Of a stretch of DNA of 64,000 bases, positions 1 to 7,656 are shown piece after piece (positions within the stretch are counted from its first letter, which is position 1; every line of letters starts with the position of its first letter). This DNA comes from Candidatus Binataceae bacterium. Its GTDB lineage: Bacteria; Desulfobacterota; Binatia; Binatales; Binataceae. The translations under genes were made by a program, and so were the position numbers. The DNA lies in the NCBI GenBank assembly GCA_035308025.1, contig DATGHL010000026.1, forward strand, positions 62,001-126,000. Direction: 5' to 3'. The notes beneath the pieces were generated by a model that searched no databases, was not told where the DNA came from, and worked only from the letters and a program-made list of their open reading frames with translations.

Positions 1-2
1 GA

Positions 3-731
3 ATCATCGCGGCGGGCTGCGGCCAAATTACGATCATCCCGATGTTAACTGCGAACGACCTCAGCGTGAAGCTGCCGATATTCCGTGGTCTCGGCCTGAT
101 CACGCATCTGGTCAAGCCGATCCGGCGCGCGGAGCTAGCTGGCGCCCTCCAAGCCGTCGCCGAGGAACGCACCGTCGCCCGGTTGGAAAAGCCCGCCGCG
201 TTTGCTGCGAGCGGCGCGGCCCTGGCGCTCGGCGCGGCGCCGGATCGCGAAACTGCACCGCGTTTGCTCTCCCGGCCGGCGGTCTTATCTGACTTCGTGG
301 GCTCGCTCCGCATCCTGGTGGCTGACGATTCCCCGGATAATCGTCTCCTGATCGAAGCGTTTACGAGGAAGACCGGGTGTAGTCTCGATCAGGCCGCTGA
401 TGGAGCGGCCGCGCTCGGGAAATTCATGGAGCACCGCTACGACATCGTCCTGATGGACATGCATATGCCGGTGATGGACGGCTACATGGCAGTCAGGCGG
501 ATTCGCGAATGGGAGAAGCTCCACGGCCTCAGGCGCACTCCGATAATCGCCCTGACGGCCTCGGTGCTCGACGGGGCGGTGGGCAAGACGCTCGAAGTGG
601 GCTGCGATAGCCATGTCAGCAAGCCGGTCCGGCGCGAAATTCTGATCGCTGCGATCCGCGAACTGGTAGACGCTCCCGCCGTCAGGATGAGTCGCCCAGA
701 CGATTCCGTGATTGCCGTTGCGCCTGCTTGA
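3..731 (+). CDS. Two-receiver response regulator or hybrid kinase, C-terminal part
   Basis: The reading frame is open from base 3, so the gene begins left of the window. The first ~40 codons match the end of one receiver domain (a TAND stretch, then LVKPIRR, the usual conserved Lys-Pro). After an Ala-rich linker a complete second receiver follows from about base 306 (RILVADDSPDN, acidic pocket) through VLMDMHMPVMDG at 447-482, whose Asp codon (456-458) is the likely phosphoacceptor, to TAS and SKPVRR. Two tandem receivers are typical of the C-terminus of hybrid histidine kinases, with phosphotransfer inside the cytoplasm. No kinase domain is visible because of the window edge, so a stand-alone double-receiver protein cannot be excluded. 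It has no obvious functional link with the convergent catabolic genes to its right. Confidence 0.85.
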   Translation: MIAAGCGQITIIPMLTANDLSVKLPIFRGLGLITHLVKPIRRAELAGALQAVAEERTVARLEKPAAFAASGAALALGAAPDRETAPRLLSRPAVLSDFVGSLRILVADDSPDNRLLIEAFTRKTGCSLDQAADGAAALGKFMEHRYDIVLMDMHMPVMDGYMAVRRIREWEKLHGLRRTPIIALTASVLDGAVGKTLEVGCDSHVSKPVRREILIAAIRELVDAPAVRMSRPDDSVIAVAPA

Positions 732-788
732 GCGGGTAACGCCCAGGATTCATTCAGCCTAGGCGCGGCGCCAGGAGATTCTCAAGAC

Positions 789-970
789 CTACAACAAGAA
801 CGTATTAGTGACGGCGGTCATGAGAAACGGATCGCGCGTCAGGCCGAGTGCAACGAGCTAAAAGAGCGTATCGCGAGCGGTTGGTCCGGCACTGTCACAT
901 TAGCGTGTTCGAGGGCGACGATATTGCCCAGGTCTCCGGCGGTTCGATCAAATTCGCATTCCATACTCAT
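789..970 (-). pseudogene. VOC-family (glyoxalase/dioxygenase-like) gene remnant
   Basis: A gene start lies right behind the SDR stop codon: a GAGGAG ribosome site, then ATG at 970-968, followed by ECEFDRTAGDLGNIVALEH and NVTVPDQPLAIR, a typical opening of a VOC-superfamily protein. The frame then breaks near base 865. In another frame the family sequence continues as LVALGLTRDPFLMTAVTN before a stop at 789-791. So the 5' end looks normal, one frameshift has occurred and the rest of the gene is missing. It was probably the third gene of the acyl-CoA dehydrogenase/SDR operon. What I see is the two-frame continuity; family membership is by pattern recognition. Confidence 0.6.
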
Positions 971-974
971 CTCC

Positions 975-1766
975 TCATTCATAGAGCGTTCGCACGATCG
1001 GATTCGACGAGCCGCCGTCGATGGTGAGAATCGCGCCGGTGGTGAAGCTCGAGGCCGGGCTCGCGAAGTACATCGCGGCCCCGGCGACCTCTTCGGGATC
1101 GCCCGCGCGCTGGAGCGGAAAGGTCTCGCGCGCGCGCCGGGTAAAATCGTCGGTGCGCGACCAGCCTTTGCTGATATCGGTATGGAACGGGCCGCACATG
1201 ATGCAATTGACGCGCACCTTCGGCCCATACTCCTTGGCGAAGGTGACGGTCAGGACATTGAGGCCGGCCTTGGCGGCGCCATAGATCGCCATCTCGGCGC
1301 TGGGCCGCGCCGCCGCCGTCGACGTGATGTTGACGATCGCCCCGCCCGGCCCTGCGGCCATCCGCGCGCCGAACACCGCCGACAGCCGGTAGGGTCCTTT
1401 GAGGTTCACGGCGAGGATCTTGTCGAACAGCTCCTCGCTGGTCTCGAGCGCCGAGGGCGCCAGCGGCGAGATGCCGGCGTTATTGATCAGAACGTCAGCG
1501 CGGCCCCACTTCGCATAGACCTCGTCGGCGAGGCGATTGCAATCTTCCCACTTGCCGACATGGATCGCGTGGGCCGAGCCGTCGCCGCCGAGCGCGCGCA
1601 GTTCCTTGACCGTGGCCTCGCAGGTTTCGAGCTTGCGACTCGCCACTGCGACCTTGGCGCCGGCCGCCGCAAACGCCAGGGACATCGCGTGGCCGATGCC
1701 GCGGCTGCCGCCCGTAATAACGACGACCTTGCCGGTGAAATCGTAATGCTGTGTGGCCGGGTTCAA
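975..1766 (-). CDS. SDR-family NAD(P)-dependent oxidoreductase
   Basis: This 263-residue classical short-chain dehydrogenase/reductase has the Rossmann motif TGGSRGIG near residue 18, NNAG near residue 95 and the catalytic YGAAK (Tyr-x3-Lys) near residue 165, and ends with the usual IDGGSS. It would oxidise or reduce an alcohol/ketone or a hydroxyacyl-CoA in the cytoplasm. The start is TTG at 1766-1764, overlapping the TGA stop of the acyl-CoA dehydrogenase by the four bases TTGA, so translation is likely coupled. Pairing with an acyl-CoA dehydrogenase suggests a beta-oxidation-like step, but the substrate is unknown. Confidence 0.9.
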   Translation of the reverse strand: MNPATQHYDFTGKVVVITGGSRGIGHAMSLAFAAAGAKVAVASRKLETCEATVKELRALGGDGSAHAIHVGKWEDCNRLADEVYAKWGRADVLINNAGISPLAPSALETSEELFDKILAVNLKGPYRLSAVFGARMAAGPGGAIVNITSTAAARPSAEMAIYGAAKAGLNVLTVTFAKEYGPKVRVNCIMCGPFHTDISKGWSRTDDFTRRARETFPLQRAGDPEEVAGAAMYFASPASSFTTGAILTIDGGSSNPIVRTLYE

Positions 1767-3061
1767 TTGGCCGCGACCTCGCGCTCGATGAGCTCGCCAT
1801 ATTTCTTGATGGCGGCCTCGCGCAACGCCGGAATGTGACCGCTCGGGAAGAGTCCCTTGGTGCCCTTGTATTCGCGCAGGATTTGCCGCGCCAGCGTGAT
1901 CTTATGGACCTCGGTCGGACCGTCAGCCAGACCCATCACGAAACTTTCCATCACCTGATCGACAAAGGGCATCTCGGGCGTGACGCCGAGCGAGCCGTGG
2001 AGCTGCAACGCGCGCACCGCGACATCGTGAAAGACCTTCGGCATCTGCGCCTTGACCGCGGCGATATCCTTGCGAACTTTCAAGTAATCCTTGAACTTGT
2101 CGATCCGCCACGCGGTGCGCAGCACCAGCAACCGGAACTGCTCGATGTCGATCCAGGAATCCGCGATCTTTTCCTGCACCATCTGCTTGTCGGCGAGCGC
2201 CGAGCCTTGCGTGGTGCGCGAGAGCGCCCGTTCGCACATCAGATCGAAGGCTTTGCGCACCTGCCCGATGGTGCGCATCGCATGATGGATGCGGCCGCCG
2301 CCCAGGCGGGTCTGCGCCACCGCAAAGCCGCTGCCGCGCGGCCCGAGCAGATGATCTTTCGGGATCTGCACATCCTTGTAGCTGACGTAGGCGTGGGCGC
2401 CGGCGCCCTCGGGCTCCTGGCCTACTCCGACATTGCGCTTGATCGTGACGCCCGGAGTTTCCATCGGGACGATGAATGACGATTGGCGCAGATAGGGGGC
2501 GGCGTCGGGCTCCGATACTGCCATCACGATCAGAAACGACGCCCAGCGCGCGTTGGAGGAAAACCACTTCTCGCCGTTGAGCACCCAGTTGTCGCCCTTG
2601 AGCTCGGCCCGGGTGGTGAAGACCTTGGGATCGGCGCCGCCCTGCGGTTCGGTCATCGAGAAGCATGAAACGATCTCATTGGCGAGCAGTGGTTCGAGGT
2701 AGCGTTTCTTCTGCTCGGGCGTGCCGTATTTGGCGAGAATCTCGGCGTTGCCGGTGTCCGGGGCCTGGCAGCCGAAGACCGTCGGGGCGAAACGCGAGCG
2801 CCCGAGAATCTCGTTCATCAGGGCAAGCTTGACCTGTCCGTAACCCCGGCCGCCGAGTTCGGACTCGAGATGGCAGGCCCAGAGCTTTTGCTTGCGCACG
2901 GTCTCCTGCAGCGGACGGACCAAGCGGTTGCGTTTGGGATCCCGCACGTCGTAGGGCGATTCCAGAACATAGTCGAGCGGTTCGACCTCTTCACGGACAA
3001 ACCTTTCCATCCAGTCGAGCTGCTGTTGAAATTCCGGTTCGGTCTCAAAATCCCAACTCAC
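1763..3061 (-). CDS. Acyl-CoA dehydrogenase (ACAD10/11-like)
   Basis: An FAD-dependent acyl-CoA dehydrogenase of 432 residues that would introduce a double bond into an acyl-CoA, passing electrons to ETF. Visible are the FAD-binding CFSMTEPQGGADP near residue 135, the LNGEKWFSSNA strand, and the C-terminal LHGSLGVTPEMPF. The catalytic-base segment reads ADGPTEVH instead of the usual YEGT, which puts Asp in the position of the catalytic Glu, as in the ACAD10/11 branch. I chose GTG at 3061-3059 because GGAGGAA lies 7 bases upstream; the TTG at 3076 would place that ribosome site inside the coding region. It is followed, overlapping, by an SDR. Confidence 0.9.
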   Translation of the reverse strand: MSWDFETEPEFQQQLDWMERFVREEVEPLDYVLESPYDVRDPKRNRLVRPLQETVRKQKLWACHLESELGGRGYGQVKLALMNEILGRSRFAPTVFGCQAPDTGNAEILAKYGTPEQKKRYLEPLLANEIVSCFSMTEPQGGADPKVFTTRAELKGDNWVLNGEKWFSSNARWASFLIVMAVSEPDAAPYLRQSSFIVPMETPGVTIKRNVGVGQEPEGAGAHAYVSYKDVQIPKDHLLGPRGSGFAVAQTRLGGGRIHHAMRTIGQVRKAFDLMCERALSRTTQGSALADKQMVQEKIADSWIDIEQFRLLVLRTAWRIDKFKDYLKVRKDIAAVKAQMPKVFHDVAVRALQLHGSLGVTPEMPFVDQVMESFVMGLADGPTEVHKITLARQILREYKGTKGLFPSGHIPALREAAIKKYGELIEREVAAN

Positions 3062-3213
3062 GTTGATTTCCTCCAATGCCGGGCCGTCGTAGCTCCATCG
3101 CGGTTCGAGCGATGGCGACCAGGGTATGCCGTAAGGCGAGAGTGCCTCAGCCCGCGATGGTTCTCAAGGGTTGCGATCAGCGACGCGTTGGTCACAGTTT
3201 GATAAAAACCAGT

Positions 3214-3236
3214 TGACTGGTCGAAACGACCAGTCA
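3214..3236. promoter_or_regulatory. Perfect inverted-repeat operator candidate
   Basis: Two perfect 10-base arms, TGACTGGTCG and CGACCAGTCA, are separated by AAA. This is the size and symmetry typical of operators for dimeric TetR-family repressors. The site lies 153 bases before the acyl-CoA dehydrogenase start on the minus strand and 11 bases before the Phd-like remnant on the plus strand. On the plus strand TTGACT (3213-3218) and AGAATT (3236-3241), 17 bases apart, could form a promoter covered by the site. No regulator gene is adjacent, so the binding protein is unknown. Confidence 0.6.
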
Positions 3237-3246
3237 GAATTGAGCA

Positions 3247-3488
3247 ATGATTCGTGAATTTCAAGCCTCCGAGGCGAAGGTTCGTCTGTTGCGAATTCTC
3301 CACGAAAGTCGAGCGCGGCGACACGATCATCATCACGCGCCGCCGCCGGCCAATCGCGCGCCTGATACCCGAAGCCGCGCGCCGTCAGGACGAAAGCGAT
3401 TGAGACTCTCCGTGGGTTTGGCCGGCGGACGGGCCGGATCTCGCTGCGAGAACCCCTTGCGTCGCGCCACGAAGGCCACAAGTACTGA
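3247..3488 (+). pseudogene. Phd/YefM-type antitoxin, broken by two frameshifts
   Basis: The first 20 codons (MIREFQASEAKVRL...HE) match the start of Phd-family antitoxins. The family sequence then continues in a second frame as VERGDTIIITRRRRPIARL, and in the third frame as GRISLREPLASRHEGHKY before TGA at 3486-3488. Each break is cured by removing one A from a GAAA run (bases 3304-3307 and 3391-3394), giving an intact 79-residue antitoxin. No VapC/Doc toxin follows. It is either a decayed orphan antitoxin or a gene with two homopolymer sequencing errors. Confidence 0.75.
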
Positions 3489-3636
3489 TTAAAATGGTAA
3501 GCGGCTGGAAGCGATTTCTATTTTCGGGCAGCGCGGTCGTTGATTTATCGCCGCATTGATGTAGTAAGCTCCGGCATGAATGCGCGGTCCTCGCCCGACG
3601 GTGTATCAACTCCAACAACGAAAAGGAGCCCGACCA

Positions 3637-4839
3637 ATGCCGGCACAGCACTTTTTTGCGGATTCCCCGACCGCAATCGGACTTGATCCCGACAAAGTTC
3701 AGGCACTCTTTGATCGCGCGCGACGCGACGTTACCGAAGGCGTGCTGCCCGCCTGCCAGTTGGCGATCGCGCGCAGCGGAAAGATCGGCGCGATGGGAAC
3801 CTTCGGCCGCGCCGTGCAGGGCGGCGTCGAGCAGCCGGCGACCGACGCCACCGTCTTCGACGCGATGTCGGCGACCAAGGCGATCACTTCGTCGGCGCTG
3901 TGGCTCCTGATCCAGGAGGGCAAGATCGATCCGGCCGAGCGCATCGTCAAGTATGTGCCCGAATATGGGACCAACGGCAAAGAGTCGACGACGATCGAGC
4001 ATCTGCTGATTCATACGGCTGGCATCCCGGTCGCGCCGGGCGCCTGGAAGGATTGGGGCGACCATAAGCGGCGGCTGGAACGGTTTGCGCAATGGCGCCC
4101 GGAGCATCCGCCGGGTGAGCGCTTCGCGTACCATATCCACGCGAATTACTGGCCGATTGCCGAGGCGATCGAGCGCATCACGGGAACCCGCCTCGGCGAT
4201 TTCATCCGCGATCGCATCGCCGCGCCGCTGGGTTTGCCCGACCTGCGGATCGGCTTGCCGCGCGCGATTCAGCCGCGGATGGCGGACGTGAAATGGGTCG
4301 GCGAGCCGGCCGCCGCCGAAGAATACAAGAAACTCGGCGTGACGCCGCCGCGCGCCAACATGGGCTCGATCAACGAGGCGGTGGTGCTGGAGATGAACGA
4401 CCCGGAGCTGCGCGAGATGGATTTCCCGGCAGGCGGCCTGATGACCACCGCAGCGGACATCGCGCTGTTCTATCAGGCGCTGCTCAACGACGGCTGCGCG
4501 CATGATGGCCGGCGCATCTGGGATTCCGCGATGCTGCGCGAGGCCCGGCGGATCCGCAGCGGCGACCTGATTGATCCGGCGCGCGGGATGACGGCGAATC
4601 GCGCCCTCGGAATCGTGATCGCTGGCGGCGACGGCAAGGCCAATCTGCGCGGCTTCGGGCGGACCAACTCGGCCGAGGCGTTTGGCCATCCGGGCTTCGG
4701 CGGGCAGCTCGCGTGGGCGGACCCGGCGAGTGGGATTTCGTTCAGTTATCTGACCAACGGCTTCGACCGCAATGACTTGCGCGAGGGCCGCCGCAGCGTG
4801 GCGCTCGCCAGCCTCGCGGGGGCCTGCGCCGCCCAGTGA
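3637..4839 (+). CDS. Beta-lactamase-fold serine hydrolase (class C/EstB-like)
   Basis: This 400-residue protein has the beta-lactamase/transpeptidase-like fold (PF00144 type). The nucleophile motif is S78-A-T-K81 (SxxK) in DAMSATKAITSSALW, and the C-terminal HPGFGG replaces the KTG triad. The YxN motif is atypical: the aligned segment reads FAYHIHANYW. No signal peptide is visible, which favours an intracellular esterase or amidase over a true beta-lactamase. I chose ATG at 3637 because AAGGAG lies 8-13 bases before it; an upstream in-frame ATG at 3580 has no such site. A NIPSNAP gene follows after 16 bases, so the two are probably co-transcribed. Confidence 0.88.
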   Translation: MPAQHFFADSPTAIGLDPDKVQALFDRARRDVTEGVLPACQLAIARSGKIGAMGTFGRAVQGGVEQPATDATVFDAMSATKAITSSALWLLIQEGKIDPAERIVKYVPEYGTNGKESTTIEHLLIHTAGIPVAPGAWKDWGDHKRRLERFAQWRPEHPPGERFAYHIHANYWPIAEAIERITGTRLGDFIRDRIAAPLGLPDLRIGLPRAIQPRMADVKWVGEPAAAEEYKKLGVTPPRANMGSINEAVVLEMNDPELREMDFPAGGLMTTAADIALFYQALLNDGCAHDGRRIWDSAMLREARRIRSGDLIDPARGMTANRALGIVIAGGDGKANLRGFGRTNSAEAFGHPGFGGQLAWADPASGISFSYLTNGFDRNDLREGRRSVALASLAGACAAQ

Positions 4840-4855
4840 CCGGAGAGTAAATCTC

Positions 4856-5182
4856 ATGATTCACGAATTGAGAATCTATCACGCGATGCCCGGCCGGCTG
4901 CCGGACCTGATCAGCCGCTTCGAGAAGGTCACGGTGCGGCTCTTCGAGAAACACGGCTTCAAGCAAATCGGCTACTGGACGGTCGCGATAGGCGAGTCGA
5001 ATCAGGACCTGATCTATATGCTGCAATGGGAATCGATGGCCGAGCGCGACGCCAAGTTCGCGGCCTTTCAGGCCGATCCCGAATGGATCGAGGCGCGCCG
5101 CAAGAGCGAAGAGAACGGCCCGATTCTGGCGTCCCTGGCCAACTCGATCCTGCGGCCAACGAACTTTTCCGCATTGCGCTAA
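4856..5182 (+). CDS. NIPSNAP-family protein
   Basis: A 108-residue single-domain protein of the NIPSNAP / dimeric alpha-beta barrel type: it opens with MIHELRIYHAMPGRLPDL, a strand plus helix typical of the family, and carries YWTVAIGE and LQWESMAERDAKFAAF. Small NIPSNAP proteins often sit beside catabolic enzymes and are thought to bind hydrophobic substrates, but a reaction is not established. The start is ATG 4856 with GGAGAG upstream. It lies between a serine hydrolase and an extradiol dioxygenase in the same direction. Confidence 0.85.
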   Translation: MIHELRIYHAMPGRLPDLISRFEKVTVRLFEKHGFKQIGYWTVAIGESNQDLIYMLQWESMAERDAKFAAFQADPEWIEARRKSEENGPILASLANSILRPTNFSALR

Positions 5183-5189
5183 TGTTTAT

Positions 5190-5237
5190 TGTCATCCTGA
5201 GCGAAGTGAGCAACGCGAACGAAGTCGAAGGATCTCG
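5190..5237 (+). repeat. Intergenic repeat with GTCATCCTGAGCGAAG core
   Basis: The stretch starts with GTCATCCTGAGCGAAG and ends with GAAGTCGAAGGATCTC. This is a widespread type of intergenic element in soil bacteria, and a second, palindromic version lies at 15352-15422 in this window. It occupies the gap between the NIPSNAP and dioxygenase genes. It holds no coding sequence. Confidence 0.55.
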
Positions 5238-5308
5238 GACAGCTTCGCGCCAGCGAAGCCGATACCGGTTTTCCGGGTAGACCTATGCACGGCGACACGG
5301 AGGAAAAT

Positions 5309-6196
5309 ATGGTTCAGGTGACCGAGTTGGGCTACATGGGAATCGGCGTCAAGCAAGTCGCGGAATGGCGGCGCTTCGCCACCGAGATCCTCGGAATGGA
5401 GTTGGCGGACGACGGCGAAGGCGACCGCTGCTACCTGCGCACCGACTACTGGCATCATCGAATCGTACTGCACGACAACGGCAGCGACGACCTCGAGTAT
5501 CTGGGCTGGCGCGTGGCCGGCGCCGAGGAGTTCGCCGCGATGCAGCGTCAGCTCGCCGAGGCCGGGATCAAGTTCCGCGTCGGCGCGAGCGAGGAAGCGG
5601 CTGAACGCCGCGTTCTCGAAGTGCTCAAGCTGAACGATCCCGGCGGTAATCCGATCGAAATTTTTCACGGCCCGGAGATTCACTTCAGCAAGCCGTTCCA
5701 TCCGGGCCGCCGGATGCACGGACGGTTCAAGACCGGCAGCGGCGGCATCGGCCACTGCATCCTGCGCCAGGACGATCCGGCCGCGGCGCAACGCTTCTAT
5801 ACCGCGCTCGGAATGCGCGGCGGCGTCGAGTACCGCATCCGCCTCGGCAGCGATCGCGTCGCCACGCCGATCTTCATGCACTGCAACGATCGCGACCACT
5901 CTATCGCATTCGGCGTCGGTCCACAGAAGCGGCGCATCAACCATCTGATGCTCGAAGTCGAAAACTTCGACGACGTCGGGCTCGCCTATGATCTGGTGCG
6001 CAAGCACAAGGTGCCGGTCGCGATCACGCCGGGCAAACACTCGAACGACCATATGTTCTCTTTCTATCTGCGCAATCCTTCCGGATGGCTCTTCGAGTAC
6101 GGCCACGGCGGGCGGCCGGCGACTCATCAGTCGGAGTACTACGTCGAGGACATGTACGGTCATCAGATGGAGGGTGGCGGCTTCAACGTTGACTAA
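5309..6196 (+). CDS. Extradiol ring-cleavage dioxygenase, BphC/HsaC type
   Basis: A 295-residue type I (vicinal oxygen chelate) extradiol dioxygenase, which cleaves a catechol ring beside the hydroxyls using Fe(II) and O2. It has the two-module layout, and the metal ligands of the active second module are visible as H149 (GIGHCIL), H212 (INHLMLE) and E263 (WLFEYG), close to positions 146, 210 and 260 of BphC. The start is ATG 5309 with GGAGGA 4 bases upstream; ATG 5285 lacks this. It would act in cytoplasmic degradation of biphenyl-, steroid- or other polycyclic-derived catechols; the exact substrate cannot be read. A repeat element follows at its stop codon. Confidence 0.9.
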   Translation: MVQVTELGYMGIGVKQVAEWRRFATEILGMELADDGEGDRCYLRTDYWHHRIVLHDNGSDDLEYLGWRVAGAEEFAAMQRQLAEAGIKFRVGASEEAAERRVLEVLKLNDPGGNPIEIFHGPEIHFSKPFHPGRRMHGRFKTGSGGIGHCILRQDDPAAAQRFYTALGMRGGVEYRIRLGSDRVATPIFMHCNDRDHSIAFGVGPQKRRINHLMLEVENFDDVGLAYDLVRKHKVPVAITPGKHSNDHMFSFYLRNPSGWLFEYGHGGRPATHQSEYYVEDMYGHQMEGGGFNVD

Positions 6197-6294
6197 CACT
6201 AGCGGAGCCGAAGGCGGAGCGAGCACAGGGGGCGGCCAAGTCCGCGAGGCGCGGCCACGGTCAGACGTCCGCGAGCTGCGTCCAGATTCTTGAC
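6195..6294 (+). repeat. Stop-adjacent dispersed repeat, copy 1
   Basis: Starts with AACACTAGCGGAGC at the dioxygenase stop codon and continues with GGAGCGAGCA and CGCGAGCTGCGTCCAGATTC. It is followed in tandem by copy 2. Related copies lie at 15143, 43603 (minus) and 51860. Confidence 0.7.
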
Positions 6295-6397
6295 TAGCCG
6301 AGCGCGGCTGCTGCACGAAGCGAGCACGGGGGGCGGTGGAGTCTGCGACGCGCGGCTAAGGTCAGAAGTCTGCGAGTTGCGTCAAAATTCTTGATCA
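6295..6397 (+). repeat. Stop-adjacent dispersed repeat, copy 2 (tandem)
   Basis: A diverged tandem copy of the preceding element (GAAGCGAGCA, then GGTCAGAAGTCTGCGAGTTG and CGTCAAAATTCTTGATCA). Its last bases contain the only plausible start codon (TTG 6391) of the MFS gene. The internal GGTCAGAxGTC segment is shared only by copies 1 and 2. Confidence 0.65.
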
Positions 6398-7656
6398 GCC
6401 CAACGCCGCAGAACAAGCAGGACGGTCCGCGAGCCGCATCGAGCGCCGGAGTCGACTACAAGGCGATCGCGCTGCTCTCGGCCGCCCATCTCTCGGACGA
6501 CGTCAATCAGGGCGTCGTGCCGGCGATGTTGCCGTTCTTCATCGCCGCCAACCACCTGACCTACGCCGCTGCGGCTGGGCTCGTGCTCGCGCAGACGTTG
6601 TCGGCGTCGGTCGCGCAACCTGCCTTTGGGATGCTCGCCGATCGGCGGCCGTCGCCGTGGTTGATTCCGGCCGGCCTGATGCTCGCCGGCGTCGGCGTCG
6701 CGATCAGCGGCCTCGCGCCGAGCTATGCGCTGATCTTCGCCGCGATCGCACTGAGCGGTCTCGGCATCTCGGCCTTTCATCCCGAGGCGGCGCGTCGCGT
6801 CCGCTACCTGAGCGGCTCGCGGCAGGCGACGACTATGAGCCTGTTCACGGTCGGTGGGATGGTCGGTTTCGCCCTCGGACCGTTATTTATCACCCCGACC
6901 CTGATTGCCTTCGGGACGCGCGGTGCGCTCGTGCTGGCAGCTCCCGTCATCGCCATGGGCGCGGCGGTGACGTGGCAACTGCCGCGCATCACGACGGTGC
7001 ATGAATCCAATCGCCACAATGCGCGTGCGCTCGCTGAGGCGCCCGAGCGCTGGAGCGACTTCGTCCGGCTGACCGCGGTCGTAATCTCCCGCTCGATCAC
7101 ATTTTTTGGCCTAAACACCTTTGTGCCGCTCTATTGGATCCATGTCCTGCACGGCTCGCAGAGCGGCGCCGGCCTCGCTCTCACTACGATGCTCTTCGCC
7201 GTCGCCGTCGGGACGCTGATCGGCGGCCGGCTCGCCGACAGCTACGGACGGCGGATCGTGATCGTGGTCTCGCTCGCCGTCGTGGTTCCTTTGATCATGC
7301 TGTTTCTCAGCCTCAATAACCTGATCGCGGCCGGTGCGATGCTTATTCCCGTCGGAATCGTACTGGCGGCGTCGAACAGCGTCGTCGTCGTGATGGCGCA
7401 GGAATATCTGCCCAATCGCGTCGGCCTCGCCGCGGGCGTGACGCTGGGGCTTTCGATGACCATCGGCGGGCTCCTGATGCCGCTCTTCGGGACGATCGCC
7501 GACCACTACGGCTTGGCGCGCGCGCTGTTTGTGCTGGGGCTGCTGCCGGCGATTGGCTTCGTCCTGAGCCTCGGTCTGACCGAAAGCACCGGCTCGATCG
7601 ATGAAATCAGCGCAACAGTTGCCACAAAATCAACGCGTTCAATGCTGCGACGTTGA
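6391..7656 (+). CDS. MFS transporter, fosmidomycin-resistance (Fsr) type
   Basis: A 421-residue integral membrane protein with about 12 hydrophobic segments. The opening HLSDDVNQGVVPAMLPFF and the loops GMLADRR and GGRLADSYGRR place it with the Fsr branch of the major facilitator superfamily, proton-driven drug or metabolite exporters in the inner membrane. The only upstream start in frame is TTG at 6391, lying in the end of a repeat element and without a clear ribosome site, so the start is uncertain. The last 50 bases overlap the convergent VKOR gene. Confidence 0.85.
   Translation: MISPTPQNKQDGPRAASSAGVDYKAIALLSAAHLSDDVNQGVVPAMLPFFIAANHLTYAAAAGLVLAQTLSASVAQPAFGMLADRRPSPWLIPAGLMLAGVGVAISGLAPSYALIFAAIALSGLGISAFHPEAARRVRYLSGSRQATTMSLFTVGGMVGFALGPLFITPTLIAFGTRGALVLAAPVIAMGAAVTWQLPRITTVHESNRHNARALAEAPERWSDFVRLTAVVISRSITFFGLNTFVPLYWIHVLHGSQSGAGLALTTMLFAVAVGTLIGGRLADSYGRRIVIVVSLAVVVPLIMLFLSLNNLIAAGAMLIPVGIVLAASNSVVVVMAQEYLPNRVGLAAGVTLGLSMTIGGLLMPLFGTIADHYGLARALFVLGLLPAIGFVLSLGLTESTGSIDEISATVATKSTRSMLRR

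Noticed and set aside
3247-3488. Programmed frameshifting in the Phd-like gene
   Set aside because: Two consecutive shifts without a slippery heptamer or downstream structure would be needed; decay or sequencing error is simpler.
3385-4857. A 490-codon open frame antisense to the serine hydrolase
   Set aside because: It runs also through the antitoxin remnant and has no recognisable domain.
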